From assembly GCA_038182865.1 (NCBI GenBank), contig CP116226.1, forward strand, positions 2,666,001 through 2,730,000: a DNA stretch of 64,000 bases, given 5' to 3'. A program made the translations under genes and the position numbers. Positions 42,035-50,950 of this stretch are shown piece by piece. The notes beneath the pieces are model-generated. The model was not told where the DNA came from and made no database searches. It saw only the letters and a program-made list of their open reading frames with translations. This DNA is from Microbacterium enclense (GTDB lineage Bacteria > Actinomycetota > Actinomycetes > Actinomycetales > Microbacteriaceae). Every line of letters begins with the position of its first letter. The stretch's first letter is position 1.

Positions 42035-42969
42035 ACCTGCGGCTCGTGCGTCTCGATGGCGACGATGCCCGAACCGGGGTGGGCGACGGGGATGTGCGCG
42101 ACCGAGAACGCCGCCGTGTCCAGCGCCGACGAGCTGCCGAGGTAGGACCCTCGCATCGTGCCGGTGGCCAGCGCCAGCTCGTTCATGATGTCGGGGAGCA
42201 CCGGCCCGTGGCTCACGAGAACGACAGGCTTGCGCGCCCGTACCCGCTCGCCGACGACGCGACGGACGTCTGCGCGCCCCTCTTCCCACGCGTCCTGGCT
42301 GATCGCGGCGGAGGTGTGGACATGCTGAGCCAGTGCCTGCGAGAGGGGAGTCGCCGTGCGGATGCAGCGCTCGGCGGGGCTCGACACGATGCGCCGAACT
42401 CCGAAGGCGAGGAGCGGCCCCACGATGGCGTTCGCCTGCCGACGCCCGCGCGGAGTCAGCGGGCGTGCGGCATCCGGTCCGTCCCACTCATCGCGCGGAC
42501 GCGCCTTGGCATGCCGCAGCGCGATGATCGGGAAGGTCGGGAGCGCGTTCTCATCGACGAGCCGGATGAACTCGTCGAGGATCTCGAGGTCGACCGGGTA
42601 GCTCAGGTGCTTTCGCGCCTTCTTCACGCTCACCCATTCGATCGCGGCGACCTCCTTGTTCGGCACGAAGGTCGAGGTGCGCACGGCCGCGTCCGACGCT
42701 TCAGCCGCCCAGTAGTGCACGATCTTCGTCCGCGAGCTCGGCATCCGATACCGCGAGACGCCGACCGGGACTCCGAGGGCGACCCGGATGCCGGTCTCCT
42801 CACGGATCTCGCGCACGGCGGTCTCCGCGAGGGTCTCGCCGGGATCGACCTTGCCCTTGGGCAGTGTCACGTCGCGGTACTTCGTGCGATGGATCAGCAG
42901 CACACGCAGCTTTCCCTCGACTTCGCGCCAGACCACACCACCCGCCGCGTAGACGGCGGTTTCACTCAC
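42031..42969 (-). CDS. NUDIX hydrolase fused to histidine phosphatase (MutT1-like)
   Basis: A 312-aa two-domain protein. Residues 1-~135 are a NUDIX domain with the full box (GKVDPGETLAETAVREIREETGI read across G5-E5-REUEEU). Residues ~145-312 are a phosphohistidine phosphatase domain with the catalytic ALRHAKA and a late SHG (VVLVSHGPVL). Mycobacterial MutT1 has the same fusion and cleans up 8-oxo-dGTP and diadenosine polyphosphates. GTG 42969 overlaps the ppk stop (GTGA), so polyphosphate kinase and this enzyme are co-translated. Confidence 0.92.
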   Translation of the reverse strand: MSETAVYAAGGVVWREVEGKLRVLLIHRTKYRDVTLPKGKVDPGETLAETAVREIREETGIRVALGVPVGVSRYRMPSSRTKIVHYWAAEASDAAVRTSTFVPNKEVAAIEWVSVKKARKHLSYPVDLEILDEFIRLVDENALPTFPIIALRHAKARPRDEWDGPDAARPLTPRGRRQANAIVGPLLAFGVRRIVSSPAERCIRTATPLSQALAQHVHTSAAISQDAWEEGRADVRRVVGERVRARKPVVLVSHGPVLPDIMNELALATGTMRGSYLGSSSALDTAAFSVAHIPVAHPGSGIVAIETHEPQV

Positions 42970-45134
42970 CGTGTCGCCCGGACGCGTCGTTTGCGCTGCA
43001 CGCGTGCCATCGTGTGCTCCTGCAGATCGATGAGCGGCGCGCCGTCGGCGTCGACACTGTGACGCGTCCACTCGCCGTCCGCACCCAGGTGCCACGACAT
43101 CGTGCCGTCGTCCATCGCGAGGTCGAACAGCGTCGACAGCTCCTGCAGCTGATTCGGGTCGACGACCCGCACGAGCGCTTCGACCCGGCGGTCGAGGTTG
43201 CGGTGCATCATGTCGGCGCTGCCGATGTAGATCTGCTCGTCGCCGTCGTTCGCGAAGGCGAAGATGCGCGAGTGCTCCAGGTAGCGGCCGAGGATCGAGC
43301 GCACCGTGATGTTCTCGCTCATCCCCGGGACGCCCGGCTTGATCGAGCAGATGCCGCGGACCCAGACCTCCACCGGGACGCCTGCCTGGCTCGCGCGGTA
43401 CAACGCGTCGATGATCTCTTCGTCGACCATCGAGTTGACCTTGATGCGCACCTTCGCGGGTTTGCCCTCCAGGGCGTTGCGGCGCTCCTTGTCGATCTGA
43501 CGAAGGAGCCCCTTGCGCAGGTGCAGAGGGGCCACGAGAAGGCGCTTGAACTTCTTCTCGATCGCGTAGCCGCTCAGCTCGTTGAACAGGCGGGTGAGGT
43601 CGCGCCCGACCTGGTCGTCGATCGTGAAGAGGCCGAAGTCCTCGTAGATGCGGCTCGTCTTGGGGTTGTAGTTGCCCGTGCCGACGTGGCTGTAGTGACG
43701 GAGCCGTCCCTCTTCCTCGCGGATGACGAGCGCCAGCTTGCAGTGGGTCTTGAGCCCCACGAGGCCGTAGACGACGTGGACGCCCGCCTTCTCGAGCTTG
43801 CGGGCCCAGACGATGTTGTTCGCCTCGTCGAAACGCGCCTTCACCTCGACCAGGGCGAGAACCTGCTTGCCGGCCTCGGCGGCGTCGATGAGCGCCTGCA
43901 CGATGGGGCTGTCACCCGACGTGCGGTACAGCGTCTGCTTGATGGCGAGCACGTGCGGGTCGCGGGCGGCCTGCTCGAGGAACGCCTGCACGCTCGTCGC
44001 GAACGACTCGTAGGGGTGATGGACGAGGACGTCGGCCTTGCGGATCGCGCCGAAGAGGTCGGCGCGGCCGTTCTGCTCGGGCGGCTGGAAAGCCAGGGCG
44101 GTCCTCGGAACGTGCGGGGGATAGTGCAGGTCGGGCCGGTCGATGCGGGAGAGGTCGAACAGCCCGCGCAGGTCGAGGGTGCCGGGCAGGCGGTAGACCT
44201 CCTGCTCGGTGATGTCGAGCTCGCTCAGCAGCAGGGAGCGGGTCACATCGTCCATGTCCTCGGTGATCTCGAGGCGGATCGGCGGACCGAAGCGGCGACG
44301 CAGCAGCTCGGCCTCGAGCGCCTGGATGAGGTTCTCGGTCTCGTCCTCCTCAATCGTCATGTCCTCGTTGCGCGTGAGGCGGAAGGCGTGGTGATCGAGC
44401 ACCTCCATACCCGGGAAGAGATCTCCCAGGTGGTTGGAAATGAGCTCCTCGAGGGGCAGATACCGCACCCCGGGCCCGTCGCCGGGAACCTCGACGAAGC
44501 GGGGGAGCATCGGAGGCACCTTCAGGCGCGCGAACTCCTGGCGCCCCGTCCGCGCGTTGCGGATACGGATCGCGAGGTTCAGCGACAGTCCCGAGATGTA
44601 GGGGAACGGGTGTGCCGGGTCGACCGCGAGCGGCATGAGGACGGGGAAGACGTTGCGCTGGAAGTACTCCGTCAGGCGCTCCGCGGTCGCCTCGTCGAGC
44701 GAGTCCCACGTGACGACCTCGATCCCGGCCTCCGCGAGGGCGGGGCGGACCTTCTCGGTCCACGCCGCGGCGTGCCGCAGTTGCAGGCGATGGGCGTCGG
44801 CGGAGATGTCCGCCAGCACGTCTTGCGGGGCGCGGCCGACGTTGGTCGGCACGGCGAGCCCGGTGATGATGCGGCGCTTCAGACCCGCGACGCGCACCAT
44901 GAAGAACTCGTCGAGGTTGCTCGCGAAGATCGCGAGGAAGTTCGCACGCTCGAGGACCGGCACCGTCGGGTCTTCGGCGAGCTCGAGGACCCGTTGGTTG
45001 AACGCCAGCCAGCTGATCTCGCGGTCGAGGTAACGGTGGTCGGGGAGCTGATCGTCCGCGACCTCGATCGCCTCGTCGAAGTCGTCGTCGTCCGCGTCGC
45101 CAAGGCCGGTGTCGAGCGCGTCGTGTTCCATCAT
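42966..45134 (-). CDS. ppk1: Polyphosphate kinase 1
   Basis: A 722-aa enzyme: N-terminal domain (YLDREISWLAFNQRVLELA), head domain, and the C-terminal phospholipase-D-like catalytic domains with QTLYRTSGDSPIV, EVKARFDEANN, GLKTHCKLALV and RHYSHVGTGNYN, where the His is the phosphorylated residue, then YEDFGLF. It makes and degrades polyphosphate with ATP. The start ATG at 45134 or 45131. The acidic 20-residue lead (DADDDDFDE) is typical of actinobacterial forms. Followed by the MutT1-like gene. Confidence 0.97.
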   Translation of the reverse strand: MMEHDALDTGLGDADDDDFDEAIEVADDQLPDHRYLDREISWLAFNQRVLELAEDPTVPVLERANFLAIFASNLDEFFMVRVAGLKRRIITGLAVPTNVGRAPQDVLADISADAHRLQLRHAAAWTEKVRPALAEAGIEVVTWDSLDEATAERLTEYFQRNVFPVLMPLAVDPAHPFPYISGLSLNLAIRIRNARTGRQEFARLKVPPMLPRFVEVPGDGPGVRYLPLEELISNHLGDLFPGMEVLDHHAFRLTRNEDMTIEEDETENLIQALEAELLRRRFGPPIRLEITEDMDDVTRSLLLSELDITEQEVYRLPGTLDLRGLFDLSRIDRPDLHYPPHVPRTALAFQPPEQNGRADLFGAIRKADVLVHHPYESFATSVQAFLEQAARDPHVLAIKQTLYRTSGDSPIVQALIDAAEAGKQVLALVEVKARFDEANNIVWARKLEKAGVHVVYGLVGLKTHCKLALVIREEEGRLRHYSHVGTGNYNPKTSRIYEDFGLFTIDDQVGRDLTRLFNELSGYAIEKKFKRLLVAPLHLRKGLLRQIDKERRNALEGKPAKVRIKVNSMVDEEIIDALYRASQAGVPVEVWVRGICSIKPGVPGMSENITVRSILGRYLEHSRIFAFANDGDEQIYIGSADMMHRNLDRRVEALVRVVDPNQLQELSTLFDLAMDDGTMSWHLGADGEWTRHSVDADGAPLIDLQEHTMARVQRKRRVRATR

Positions 45135-45204
45135 TCCCACATCATTGCAGGGGTCGGTGACACGCGAGTGAACACGCGGTACGCGCGTACGGTGGCGGGG
45201 GTCG

Positions 45205-45897
45205 TCAGGCGGGGGCGGATGCCACGGGCGGCTGCTCGTCTTCGTAGACGTTGAAGCGGTAGCCGACGTTGCGCACCGTGCCGATGAGCTGCTCGAGATC
45301 ACCGAGCTTGGCGCGCAGGCGTCGCACGTGCACGTCGACGGTGCGCGTGCCACCGAAGTAGTCGTAGCCCCACACTTCGCTCAGCAGCTGCTCGCGTGTG
45401 AACACCCGCGACGGGTGCGTCGCGAAGAAGTGCAGCAGCTGGAACTCCTTGTACGTGAGGTCGAGGGGCTTGCCGTGGACCTTGGCCGAGTACGACGACT
45501 CGTCGATCGTGATGCCCGAGGTCTGGATGCGCGTCGACACCTGATCGGCACTGCGGCGACCCATCGCGAGACGGATACGCGCGTCGATCTCGGCGGGGCC
45601 GGCCCCCACGAGGACGACGTCGTCGACGCCCCAGTCGGTCGACACCGCGGTGAGCCCGCCCTCGGTGATGACGAGGACCAGGGGGGCCTCGATCCCGGTG
45701 GTCGTCAGGATCTTGCACAGCGACTTCGCGCCGACCAGGTCGAAGCGTGCGTCGACGAAGACGATGTCGGCGCTGGGCGCGTTGACCAGCTGCGCGGGTT
45801 CGGCGGGGATCTGCCGCACGCGATGGCTCAGCAGTTCGAGCGCAGGCAACACCGCGCCGCCGCCGGGGGCGGAGCTGAGAACGAGAAGTTGAGCCAC
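45205..45897 (-). CDS. glnR: Nitrogen-response regulator GlnR (OmpR/PhoB type)
   Basis: A 230-aa protein. The receiver-like domain (residues 1-~110) contains ADIVFVDARFDL, LVLVITEGGLTAVSTDWGVDDVVL and GPAEIDARIRLA; the DNA-binding winged helix (~125-222) ends DLTYKEFQLLHFF, VFTREQLLSEVWGYDYFGGTRTVDVHVRRLRAKLG (split) and IGTVRNVGYRF. These match Streptomyces GlnR rather than MtrA or PhoP; GlnR receivers are atypical and not activated by the usual Asp phosphorylation. GTG 45897 follows GGGAGG. It controls nitrogen assimilation genes. Confidence 0.9.
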   Translation of the reverse strand: MAQLLVLSSAPGGGAVLPALELLSHRVRQIPAEPAQLVNAPSADIVFVDARFDLVGAKSLCKILTTTGIEAPLVLVITEGGLTAVSTDWGVDDVVLVGAGPAEIDARIRLAMGRRSADQVSTRIQTSGITIDESSYSAKVHGKPLDLTYKEFQLLHFFATHPSRVFTREQLLSEVWGYDYFGGTRTVDVHVRRLRAKLGDLEQLIGTVRNVGYRFNVYEDEQPPVASAPA

Positions 45898-46012
45898 ACG
45901 GACCTCCCAGTGCGGGCTGCCGCACACCCGCCCATCTTAGGGTCAGCCGCGCCACCGCGCCGCACCGGCCGCGTCACGTGCGCCTCGGCGCCGTGTGGGC
46001 AATGATGGGGGC

Positions 46013-46303
46013 ATGTCGACCCCCGACCTCGTGCCGCGCCGCACCTACGGTGGCGTCGTCGCCGTGTGGGTTCTGGCCGCTGTGGCCGGGATCGTCATCG
46101 GCATCGTCGTGCCCTCGCCCTGGCGGGCGCAGTGGATCACCGTGTCGCTGGGCGCGTGCGTGATCGTGGCGTTCGCGATCCAGCTCTGGTACGGCCGTTC
46201 GCAGGCCTTCATCCAGCGGATGGCCGCCAGCGTCCTGGGTGCGCTCGTCGTGCTGGGACTCATCACGGCCGGGTTCGGTCTGGCATCCATCGTTCCCGGC
46301 TAG
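46013..46303 (+). CDS. Conserved actinobacterial membrane protein
   Basis: A 96-aa protein with three membrane helices (about 13-33, 40-58, 68-92) and the conserved-looking WRAQWITVSLG and YGRSQAFIQRMAAS loops. It is divergent from glnR and followed after 9 bp by another small membrane protein. Function unknown. Confidence 0.75.
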   Translation: MSTPDLVPRRTYGGVVAVWVLAAVAGIVIGIVVPSPWRAQWITVSLGACVIVAFAIQLWYGRSQAFIQRMAASVLGALVVLGLITAGFGLASIVPG

Positions 46304-46312
46304 AATCGGGCT

Positions 46313-46426
46313 ATGAACCTCCTCGCGCTCGAACTGTTCTTCGTGGGACTTCTCGGCCTGGCTTCGCTGGCGATCGCCTTCGTGTCCGGAACGGTCATCT
46401 GGAACCTCTACCGCGGCCAGCGCTGA
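46313..46426 (+). CDS. Very small single-pass membrane protein (37 aa)
   Basis: A 37-aa frame from ATG 46313: MNLLALELFF, a hydrophobic helix through residue ~31 and a short basic end (NLYRGQR). It is packed between two genes with 9-10 bp gaps on each side, which supports it being real. Small one-helix proteins often modulate a larger membrane partner; the membrane protein just upstream is the obvious candidate. Confidence 0.55.
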   Translation: MNLLALELFFVGLLGLASLAIAFVSGTVIWNLYRGQR

Positions 46427-46436
46427 TCGGCATCTC

Positions 46437-47036
46437 GTGATCGAGATCCCGACGGACCTTCCCGCCGACCTTGTTCCGCTCTCGTGGCTCCTCGGGGTTT
46501 GGGAGGGCACGGGGGTCATCGACTACGAGGCGGACGGACGCACGTTCTCGGGCGAGTTCGCGCATCGCGTCAGCTTCAGCCACGATGGCGGCGGTTTCCT
46601 CAACTACTCCGCGGACGCGTGGCTTCTCGACGGCGAGGAGCGGCGTGCGCTCGTGTCCGAGATCGGCTACTGGCGCCTCGCCCGGCCGTCCTCCGCGGCC
46701 GATGCCGGCCCGGCCCTCCTTCCGCCCACCGAGCCTGCGGCCGTCCGCTCGGCGGACGACGTGGAGGCTCTTCGCAACGGCGACGGTGGATTCGACCTCG
46801 AGGTGAGCCTCGTGCACTCCGACGGGGTGCTCGAGCTGTACGTCGGTCAGGTGAAGGGTCCGCGCATCGACCTCGCCACCGACGCGGTGGTTCGCACCGC
46901 GGGCGCGAAGCCCTACACAGCGGCGACACGTCTGTACGGTCTCGTCGACAACCACCTGCTGTGGGCGTGGGACATCGCGGCGTTCGGACGCGAGCTCGGC
47001 TCGCACGCGTCGGCGCGTCTGGCTCGAGCGGAGTGA
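46437..47036 (+). CDS. FABP-like / nitrobindin-family heme-binding beta-barrel protein
   Basis: A 199-aa protein with the nitrobindin signature LLGVWEGTGVIDY (GxWxGxG), EFAHRVSFSHDG, EIGYWRL, LEVSLVHSDGVLELYVGQV and a closing HLLWAWDIAAFG. Nitrobindins bind heme in a ten-stranded barrel and isomerise peroxynitrite to nitrate; I cannot confirm the axial His by eye. A ~30-residue insertion (ARPSSAADAGPALLPP...) lies mid-barrel. GTG 46437. Confidence 0.85.
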   Translation: MIEIPTDLPADLVPLSWLLGVWEGTGVIDYEADGRTFSGEFAHRVSFSHDGGGFLNYSADAWLLDGEERRALVSEIGYWRLARPSSAADAGPALLPPTEPAAVRSADDVEALRNGDGGFDLEVSLVHSDGVLELYVGQVKGPRIDLATDAVVRTAGAKPYTAATRLYGLVDNHLLWAWDIAAFGRELGSHASARLARAE

Positions 47037-47038
47037 GC

Positions 47039-48127
47039 ATGGCGGTTCTCACCGACGTCCCCGGCGCCGTGATCGACGAGCGTGGACTGCGCCATGTGGG
47101 CTCGCCCGTCGCGGAACAGCGACGCTTGGCATCCGGGGCCGCCCTCGCGCCGCTCGGCGACCGCCGTGTCATCTCGGTGGGTGGCGAAGACCGGCGCGGG
47201 TGGCTCGATTCGCTGTCGTCGCAGGCGCTGACGCACCTGGCGCCCGGCGTCTCCACCGAGATGCTGATCCTCGACCCGCAGGGTCGGGTCGAGCACGCCG
47301 CCTCCGTGGTCGACGACGGCGAGACGGTGTGGCTCATCGTCGACGCGAGCGACGTCGAGGCGCTCGCCGCGTGGTTGACGCGCATGCGGTTCCGCCTGCG
47401 CGTCGAGGTGACCGATCGCTCCGACGACCTGTTCGTGGTCGGCGGAACCCGCGACGCCGTCGGCTCTCTGGCGACGGTGGCGCCGGTGTGGATCGACCCC
47501 TGGCCGGACGTGTCTCCGGGTGGGTGGGCGTACGCCCGCGTCGAGCCGCACCCCGGTTCCGACCGCGACTGGGCTGAGGCGATCGTGGATGCCGCCGAGT
47601 TGGACCGGGTGATCGAGGGAGCCGCCCGCGGTGAGATGGCGCTGGCGGGTCTGGATGCCGTCGAGGCCCTGCGTGTCGCCGCCTGGCGTCCCCGCGTCGG
47701 GGTCGACGCCGACGAGCGGCTGCTCCCGCACGAGGTGGACTGGTTGCGCACTGCCGTCCACCTGTCGAAAGGGTGCTACCGCGGCCAGGAGACGGTGGCG
47801 AAGGTCCACAACCTCGGCCACCCGCCGCGCCGTGTGGTCGCGCTGCAGCTGGACGGCAGTGACAATCTCCTGCCCGCCCGCGGGGACCAGGTGCGCGCAG
47901 GAGATGCGGTGGTCGGGACCATCACCTCGGTCGCCGTGCATCACGAGGAGGGCCCCATCGCCCTGGCGCTGATCAAGCGCACCGCGCCCGAGGGCGTTCC
48001 GCTCGTCGTCGACACCGCCGACGGTCCCCTCGCTGCCGCGCAGGAGACCGTCGTCCCTGCTGACGCGGGCGCCACCGCCGCGATTCCGCGGCTCCCGCGC
48101 CTCGGGCGTCGTCGCGCCGCGGAATGA
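47039..48127 (+). CDS. ygfZ: YgfZ-type folate-binding protein (GcvT-like)
   Basis: A 362-aa protein with the YgfZ signature KGCYRGQETVAKVHNLG (about residue 243), the redox-sensitive Cys included, and GcvT-fold segments (DSLSSQALTHLAPG, EMLILDPQGRVEHAA, RVEVTDRSDDLFVVGG). YgfZ proteins bind tetrahydrofolate and support iron-sulfur cluster enzymes. The start is ATG 47039 or GTG 47033, the latter overlapping the preceding stop. It is coupled to the FUSC gene (overlap at 48124). Confidence 0.93.
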   Translation: MAVLTDVPGAVIDERGLRHVGSPVAEQRRLASGAALAPLGDRRVISVGGEDRRGWLDSLSSQALTHLAPGVSTEMLILDPQGRVEHAASVVDDGETVWLIVDASDVEALAAWLTRMRFRLRVEVTDRSDDLFVVGGTRDAVGSLATVAPVWIDPWPDVSPGGWAYARVEPHPGSDRDWAEAIVDAAELDRVIEGAARGEMALAGLDAVEALRVAAWRPRVGVDADERLLPHEVDWLRTAVHLSKGCYRGQETVAKVHNLGHPPRRVVALQLDGSDNLLPARGDQVRAGDAVVGTITSVAVHHEEGPIALALIKRTAPEGVPLVVDTADGPLAAAQETVVPADAGATAAIPRLPRLGRRRAAE

Positions 48128-49236
48128 CGTCGGACGACTCGTCGACCACCACCGTCGGGGTGGTGGTCTCGCGTTCGCCGTGGCGCACGGCGCTGACGCG
48201 TCGCGGCACCCGGGTCCGCGAGTCGCTCCCGGCGATTTCGCAGATCGTCGTCGCAGCGACCGCCGCCTACTGCTTCGCCCACTTCGTGCTCGGGCACCCG
48301 GTCCCGCTGCTGGCGGCCACCGTGACGGTCTCGAGCCTCGGGCTCGTGCGCGACGCGCGGCCGTGGCGCGTCGCCGAGACCGTCGCGGGAATGCTCGTCG
48401 GCATCCTCATCGCCGAACTCGTCCTGCTCATCGCCGGTGCGGGGTGGTGGCAGATCGCGATCGCGATGACCATCACTCTCATCGCCGCGCGCTTCCTGTC
48501 GCCCCAGCCCGGCTTCGCCCTCGCGGCCGTCGTGCAGTCGCTGATCGCCCTGGTCCTCGTCTCGGGTGTGCCGTTCCTCCGCCTCGTCGACGGCGCCGTC
48601 GGGGGAGTTGCCGCCCTGATCGTGACGGCACTCATCCCGAGGACGCTCCGGCGCACCGAGCTGCGTGACGCGGACGAGCTGTTCGACGCTCTCGACGTGG
48701 CCATGGCGACGATCGTGCGGGCGCTGCGCAAGGGCGACCGGGCGCGGGCCGAGCGCGGTCTCGAGCGCGCGCGCTCGCTGCAGACCTATGTCGACGCGTG
48801 GAGCGGCTCGCTCGAGTCGGGGCAGGAGGTCGCGCGCATCTCGCCCTTCCTCCGTCGGCAGCGCACCGAGCTGCAGCGGCACGCCCGGGTGCGCGAAGCG
48901 CTCGATCTGGCAACCCGCAACCTCCGCGTCGTCGCGCGCCGCTCCGCGTACCTGTGCGCCGATGGTGAGACGCGTCCGGTGCCCGCCGACCTGCTGGCGG
49001 AGCTGGCCCGTGGGGCATCACTCGTCCGAGACAGCCTGGACGACATCTCGCTCGAACCGGCCGCGCGATCGGCCCTCGTCGCCGTGACCCGGCGTCTCGA
49101 CCCGGCGGCGCTGTTGCCGCACGGCGGCGTGGGCGAACTGAACCTCATCGCGGCGATGCGCCCCCTCGCCGTCGATCTCCTGGTCGCCGCAGGTCTCCCC
49201 TCGGCCGAGGCGCGGGCGCTGCTGCCCCGCATCTGA
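48124..49236 (+). CDS. FUSC-family membrane protein (aromatic acid exporter-like)
   Basis: A 370-aa protein with five to six N-terminal membrane helices (about residues 38-55, 60-75, 83-104, 107-123, 128-150, 155-170) and a long cytoplasmic helical half (RALRKGDRARAERGLERAR...). The pattern LGLVRDARPWRVAETVAGMLVGILIAEL fits FUSC_2 exporters, which resemble half of a p-hydroxybenzoate efflux protein. It overlaps ygfZ by ATGA. Substrate unknown. Confidence 0.8.
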   Translation: MTSDDSSTTTVGVVVSRSPWRTALTRRGTRVRESLPAISQIVVAATAAYCFAHFVLGHPVPLLAATVTVSSLGLVRDARPWRVAETVAGMLVGILIAELVLLIAGAGWWQIAIAMTITLIAARFLSPQPGFALAAVVQSLIALVLVSGVPFLRLVDGAVGGVAALIVTALIPRTLRRTELRDADELFDALDVAMATIVRALRKGDRARAERGLERARSLQTYVDAWSGSLESGQEVARISPFLRRQRTELQRHARVREALDLATRNLRVVARRSAYLCADGETRPVPADLLAELARGASLVRDSLDDISLEPAARSALVAVTRRLDPAALLPHGGVGELNLIAAMRPLAVDLLVAAGLPSAEARALLPRI

Positions 49237-49296
49237 CAGGGCGCGAAGCGCCCCGACGGGTGGACGACGGCGGGAACTGCCCGCGCTGGGTCCGTC

Positions 49297-50094
49297 TCAG
49301 CGCGGCGCCACCGCATCCCAGGCCACGCCGACCTCGCCGAGACGCCAGCGCTCGCGGCGGAGAAGAGGCCAGCCGGCATCGGCGAGCGCGATCATCGCCG
49401 TCCGCCATCGGTGCACCGCGCCGAAGGGGGCGACGACCGCCGCGCGCGTCCACTCCCGATCGAGGGATGCCACGAGGTCGTGGACGCGTTCGCCCGCGAC
49501 GTTGCGGTGGATGAGCGCCTTCGGGAGACGTTCCGCCGCGATCGAGGGCGCGTCGAGCTCGGCAAGACGGAGCGAGATGGTGAGGCTTCGGGGCGCGGCA
49601 TCCGGTCCCACCTCGATCCACGTGGCGACCCGACCGATCTCGTCGCACGTTCCCTCGACGAGGATCCCGTCCGGAGCCAGCCGCCGGGTCATGAGAGCCC
49701 AGGCGTGAGCGACATCGGCTTCGTCGTACTGGCGCAGCACGTTCATGGCGCGGATGACGGCCGGGCGCTCCCCGCGCGGGAGGGGGACCTCGAACCCGCC
49801 GCGCGCGAAACTCACGCCGTCGATCCCCACCGCCTGTGCTCGCGCCCGCTCGACGCGCTCCGGATCGATCTCGAGACCCACCACGCGTACGTCGGGGCGT
49901 TCGCACCGCAGTCTCGCGAGCATCTCGACGGGCGTCACGGCGCTCGCGCCGAAGCCGAGGTCGACGACCAGCGGATCCTCCGCGCGTCGAAGCACCGGAT
50001 GCCGGGCGATCCAGCGATCGACGCGGCGGAGGCGGTTGACTCCCGTCGTGCCCCGCGTGGGGCGGCCGACGGGCGAGGAACTCACGTCCCACAT
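49297..50094 (-). CDS. Class I SAM-dependent methyltransferase
   Basis: A 265-aa protein with VVDLGFGASAVTPVEML (motif I, unusual F for C), VVGLEIDPERVERA, GFEVPLP and VIRAMNVLRQYDEADV. The C-terminal half (RSLTISLRLAELDAPS, DLVASLDREWTRAAVVAPFGAVHRW) is typical of a family found beside gpmA/phoU in Microbacteriaceae. Substrate unknown. Confidence 0.8.
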   Translation of the reverse strand: MWDVSSSPVGRPTRGTTGVNRLRRVDRWIARHPVLRRAEDPLVVDLGFGASAVTPVEMLARLRCERPDVRVVGLEIDPERVERARAQAVGIDGVSFARGGFEVPLPRGERPAVIRAMNVLRQYDEADVAHAWALMTRRLAPDGILVEGTCDEIGRVATWIEVGPDAAPRSLTISLRLAELDAPSIAAERLPKALIHRNVAGERVHDLVASLDREWTRAAVVAPFGAVHRWRTAMIALADAGWPLLRRERWRLGEVGVAWDAVAPR

Positions 50095-50144
50095 GATGCC
50101 AGTTCGGCTCGGGGTCAGCCTCCGCGCGTCGATAGCATGGACTC

Positions 50145-50891
50145 ATGCCTCACACGCTGATCCTCCTCCGCCACGGGCAGAGCGAGTGGAACAAGACCAA
50201 CCAGTTCACCGGCTGGGTCGACGTGCGACTCACCGACCAGGGCAAGGCCGAGGCGAAGCGCGGCGGCGAGCTGCTCGCCGAGTCCGGCATCCTGCCCGAC
50301 GTGTTGCACACCTCGGTGCTCAGTCGTGCGATCCAGACGGCGAACATCGCCCTCGATGCCGCCGACCGCCTCTGGATCCCCGTCAAGCGGTCGTGGCGCC
50401 TCAACGAGCGTCACTATGGCGCGCTGCAGGGCAAGGACAAGGCGCAGACGCTCGAGGAGTTCGGCAACGAGCAGTTCATGCTCTGGCGACGCTCGTTCGA
50501 CGTGCCGCCGCCGCCGCTGCCCGCGGACGACGAGTACAGCCAGGTCGGCGACCCCCGCTACGTCGGCATCGACGGCGAGGTGCCCGACACCGAGTCGCTG
50601 AAGATCGTCATCGACCGCATGCTGCCGTACTGGCACAGCGACATCGTCCCCGACCTGCAGGCCGGCAAGACCGTGCTCGTCACCGCCCACGGCAACTCGC
50701 TGCGCGGTCTCGTGAAGCACCTCGAGGGCATCAGCGACGCTGACATCGCGGAGCTGAACATCCCCACCGGCATTCCGCTGGTCTATCGCCTCGACGACGA
50801 GCTGAAGCCCCTCGGCCCGGGCGAGTACCTCGACCCCGAGGCCGCTGCGGCCGGCGCCGCGGCCGTGGCCGCACAGGGCAACAAGCACTGA
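50145..50891 (+). CDS. gpmA: 2,3-bisphosphoglycerate-dependent phosphoglycerate mutase
   Basis: A 248-aa glycolytic enzyme with LLRHGQSEWN (catalytic His, about residue 10), LTDQGKAEA, SVLSRAIQTA, RLNERHYGALQG and VTAHGNSLRGL (second His). It interconverts 3- and 2-phosphoglycerate. It ends with a small Ala-rich tail. Followed by a perfect terminator. Confidence 0.98.
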   Translation: MPHTLILLRHGQSEWNKTNQFTGWVDVRLTDQGKAEAKRGGELLAESGILPDVLHTSVLSRAIQTANIALDAADRLWIPVKRSWRLNERHYGALQGKDKAQTLEEFGNEQFMLWRRSFDVPPPPLPADDEYSQVGDPRYVGIDGEVPDTESLKIVIDRMLPYWHSDIVPDLQAGKTVLVTAHGNSLRGLVKHLEGISDADIAELNIPTGIPLVYRLDDELKPLGPGEYLDPEAAAAGAAAVAAQGNKH

Positions 50892-50897
50892 CGCGGA

Positions 50898-50945
50898 GAA
50901 CGGAAAGGGGGTGGATGCCAGTCGGCATCCACCCCCTTTCCGTTC
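50898..50945. terminator. Bidirectional terminator between gpmA and phoU
   Basis: A perfect 22-bp stem (50898-50919 with 50924-50945), loop AGTC, between two convergent genes. Confidence 0.9.
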
Positions 50946-50950
50946 TGCGA

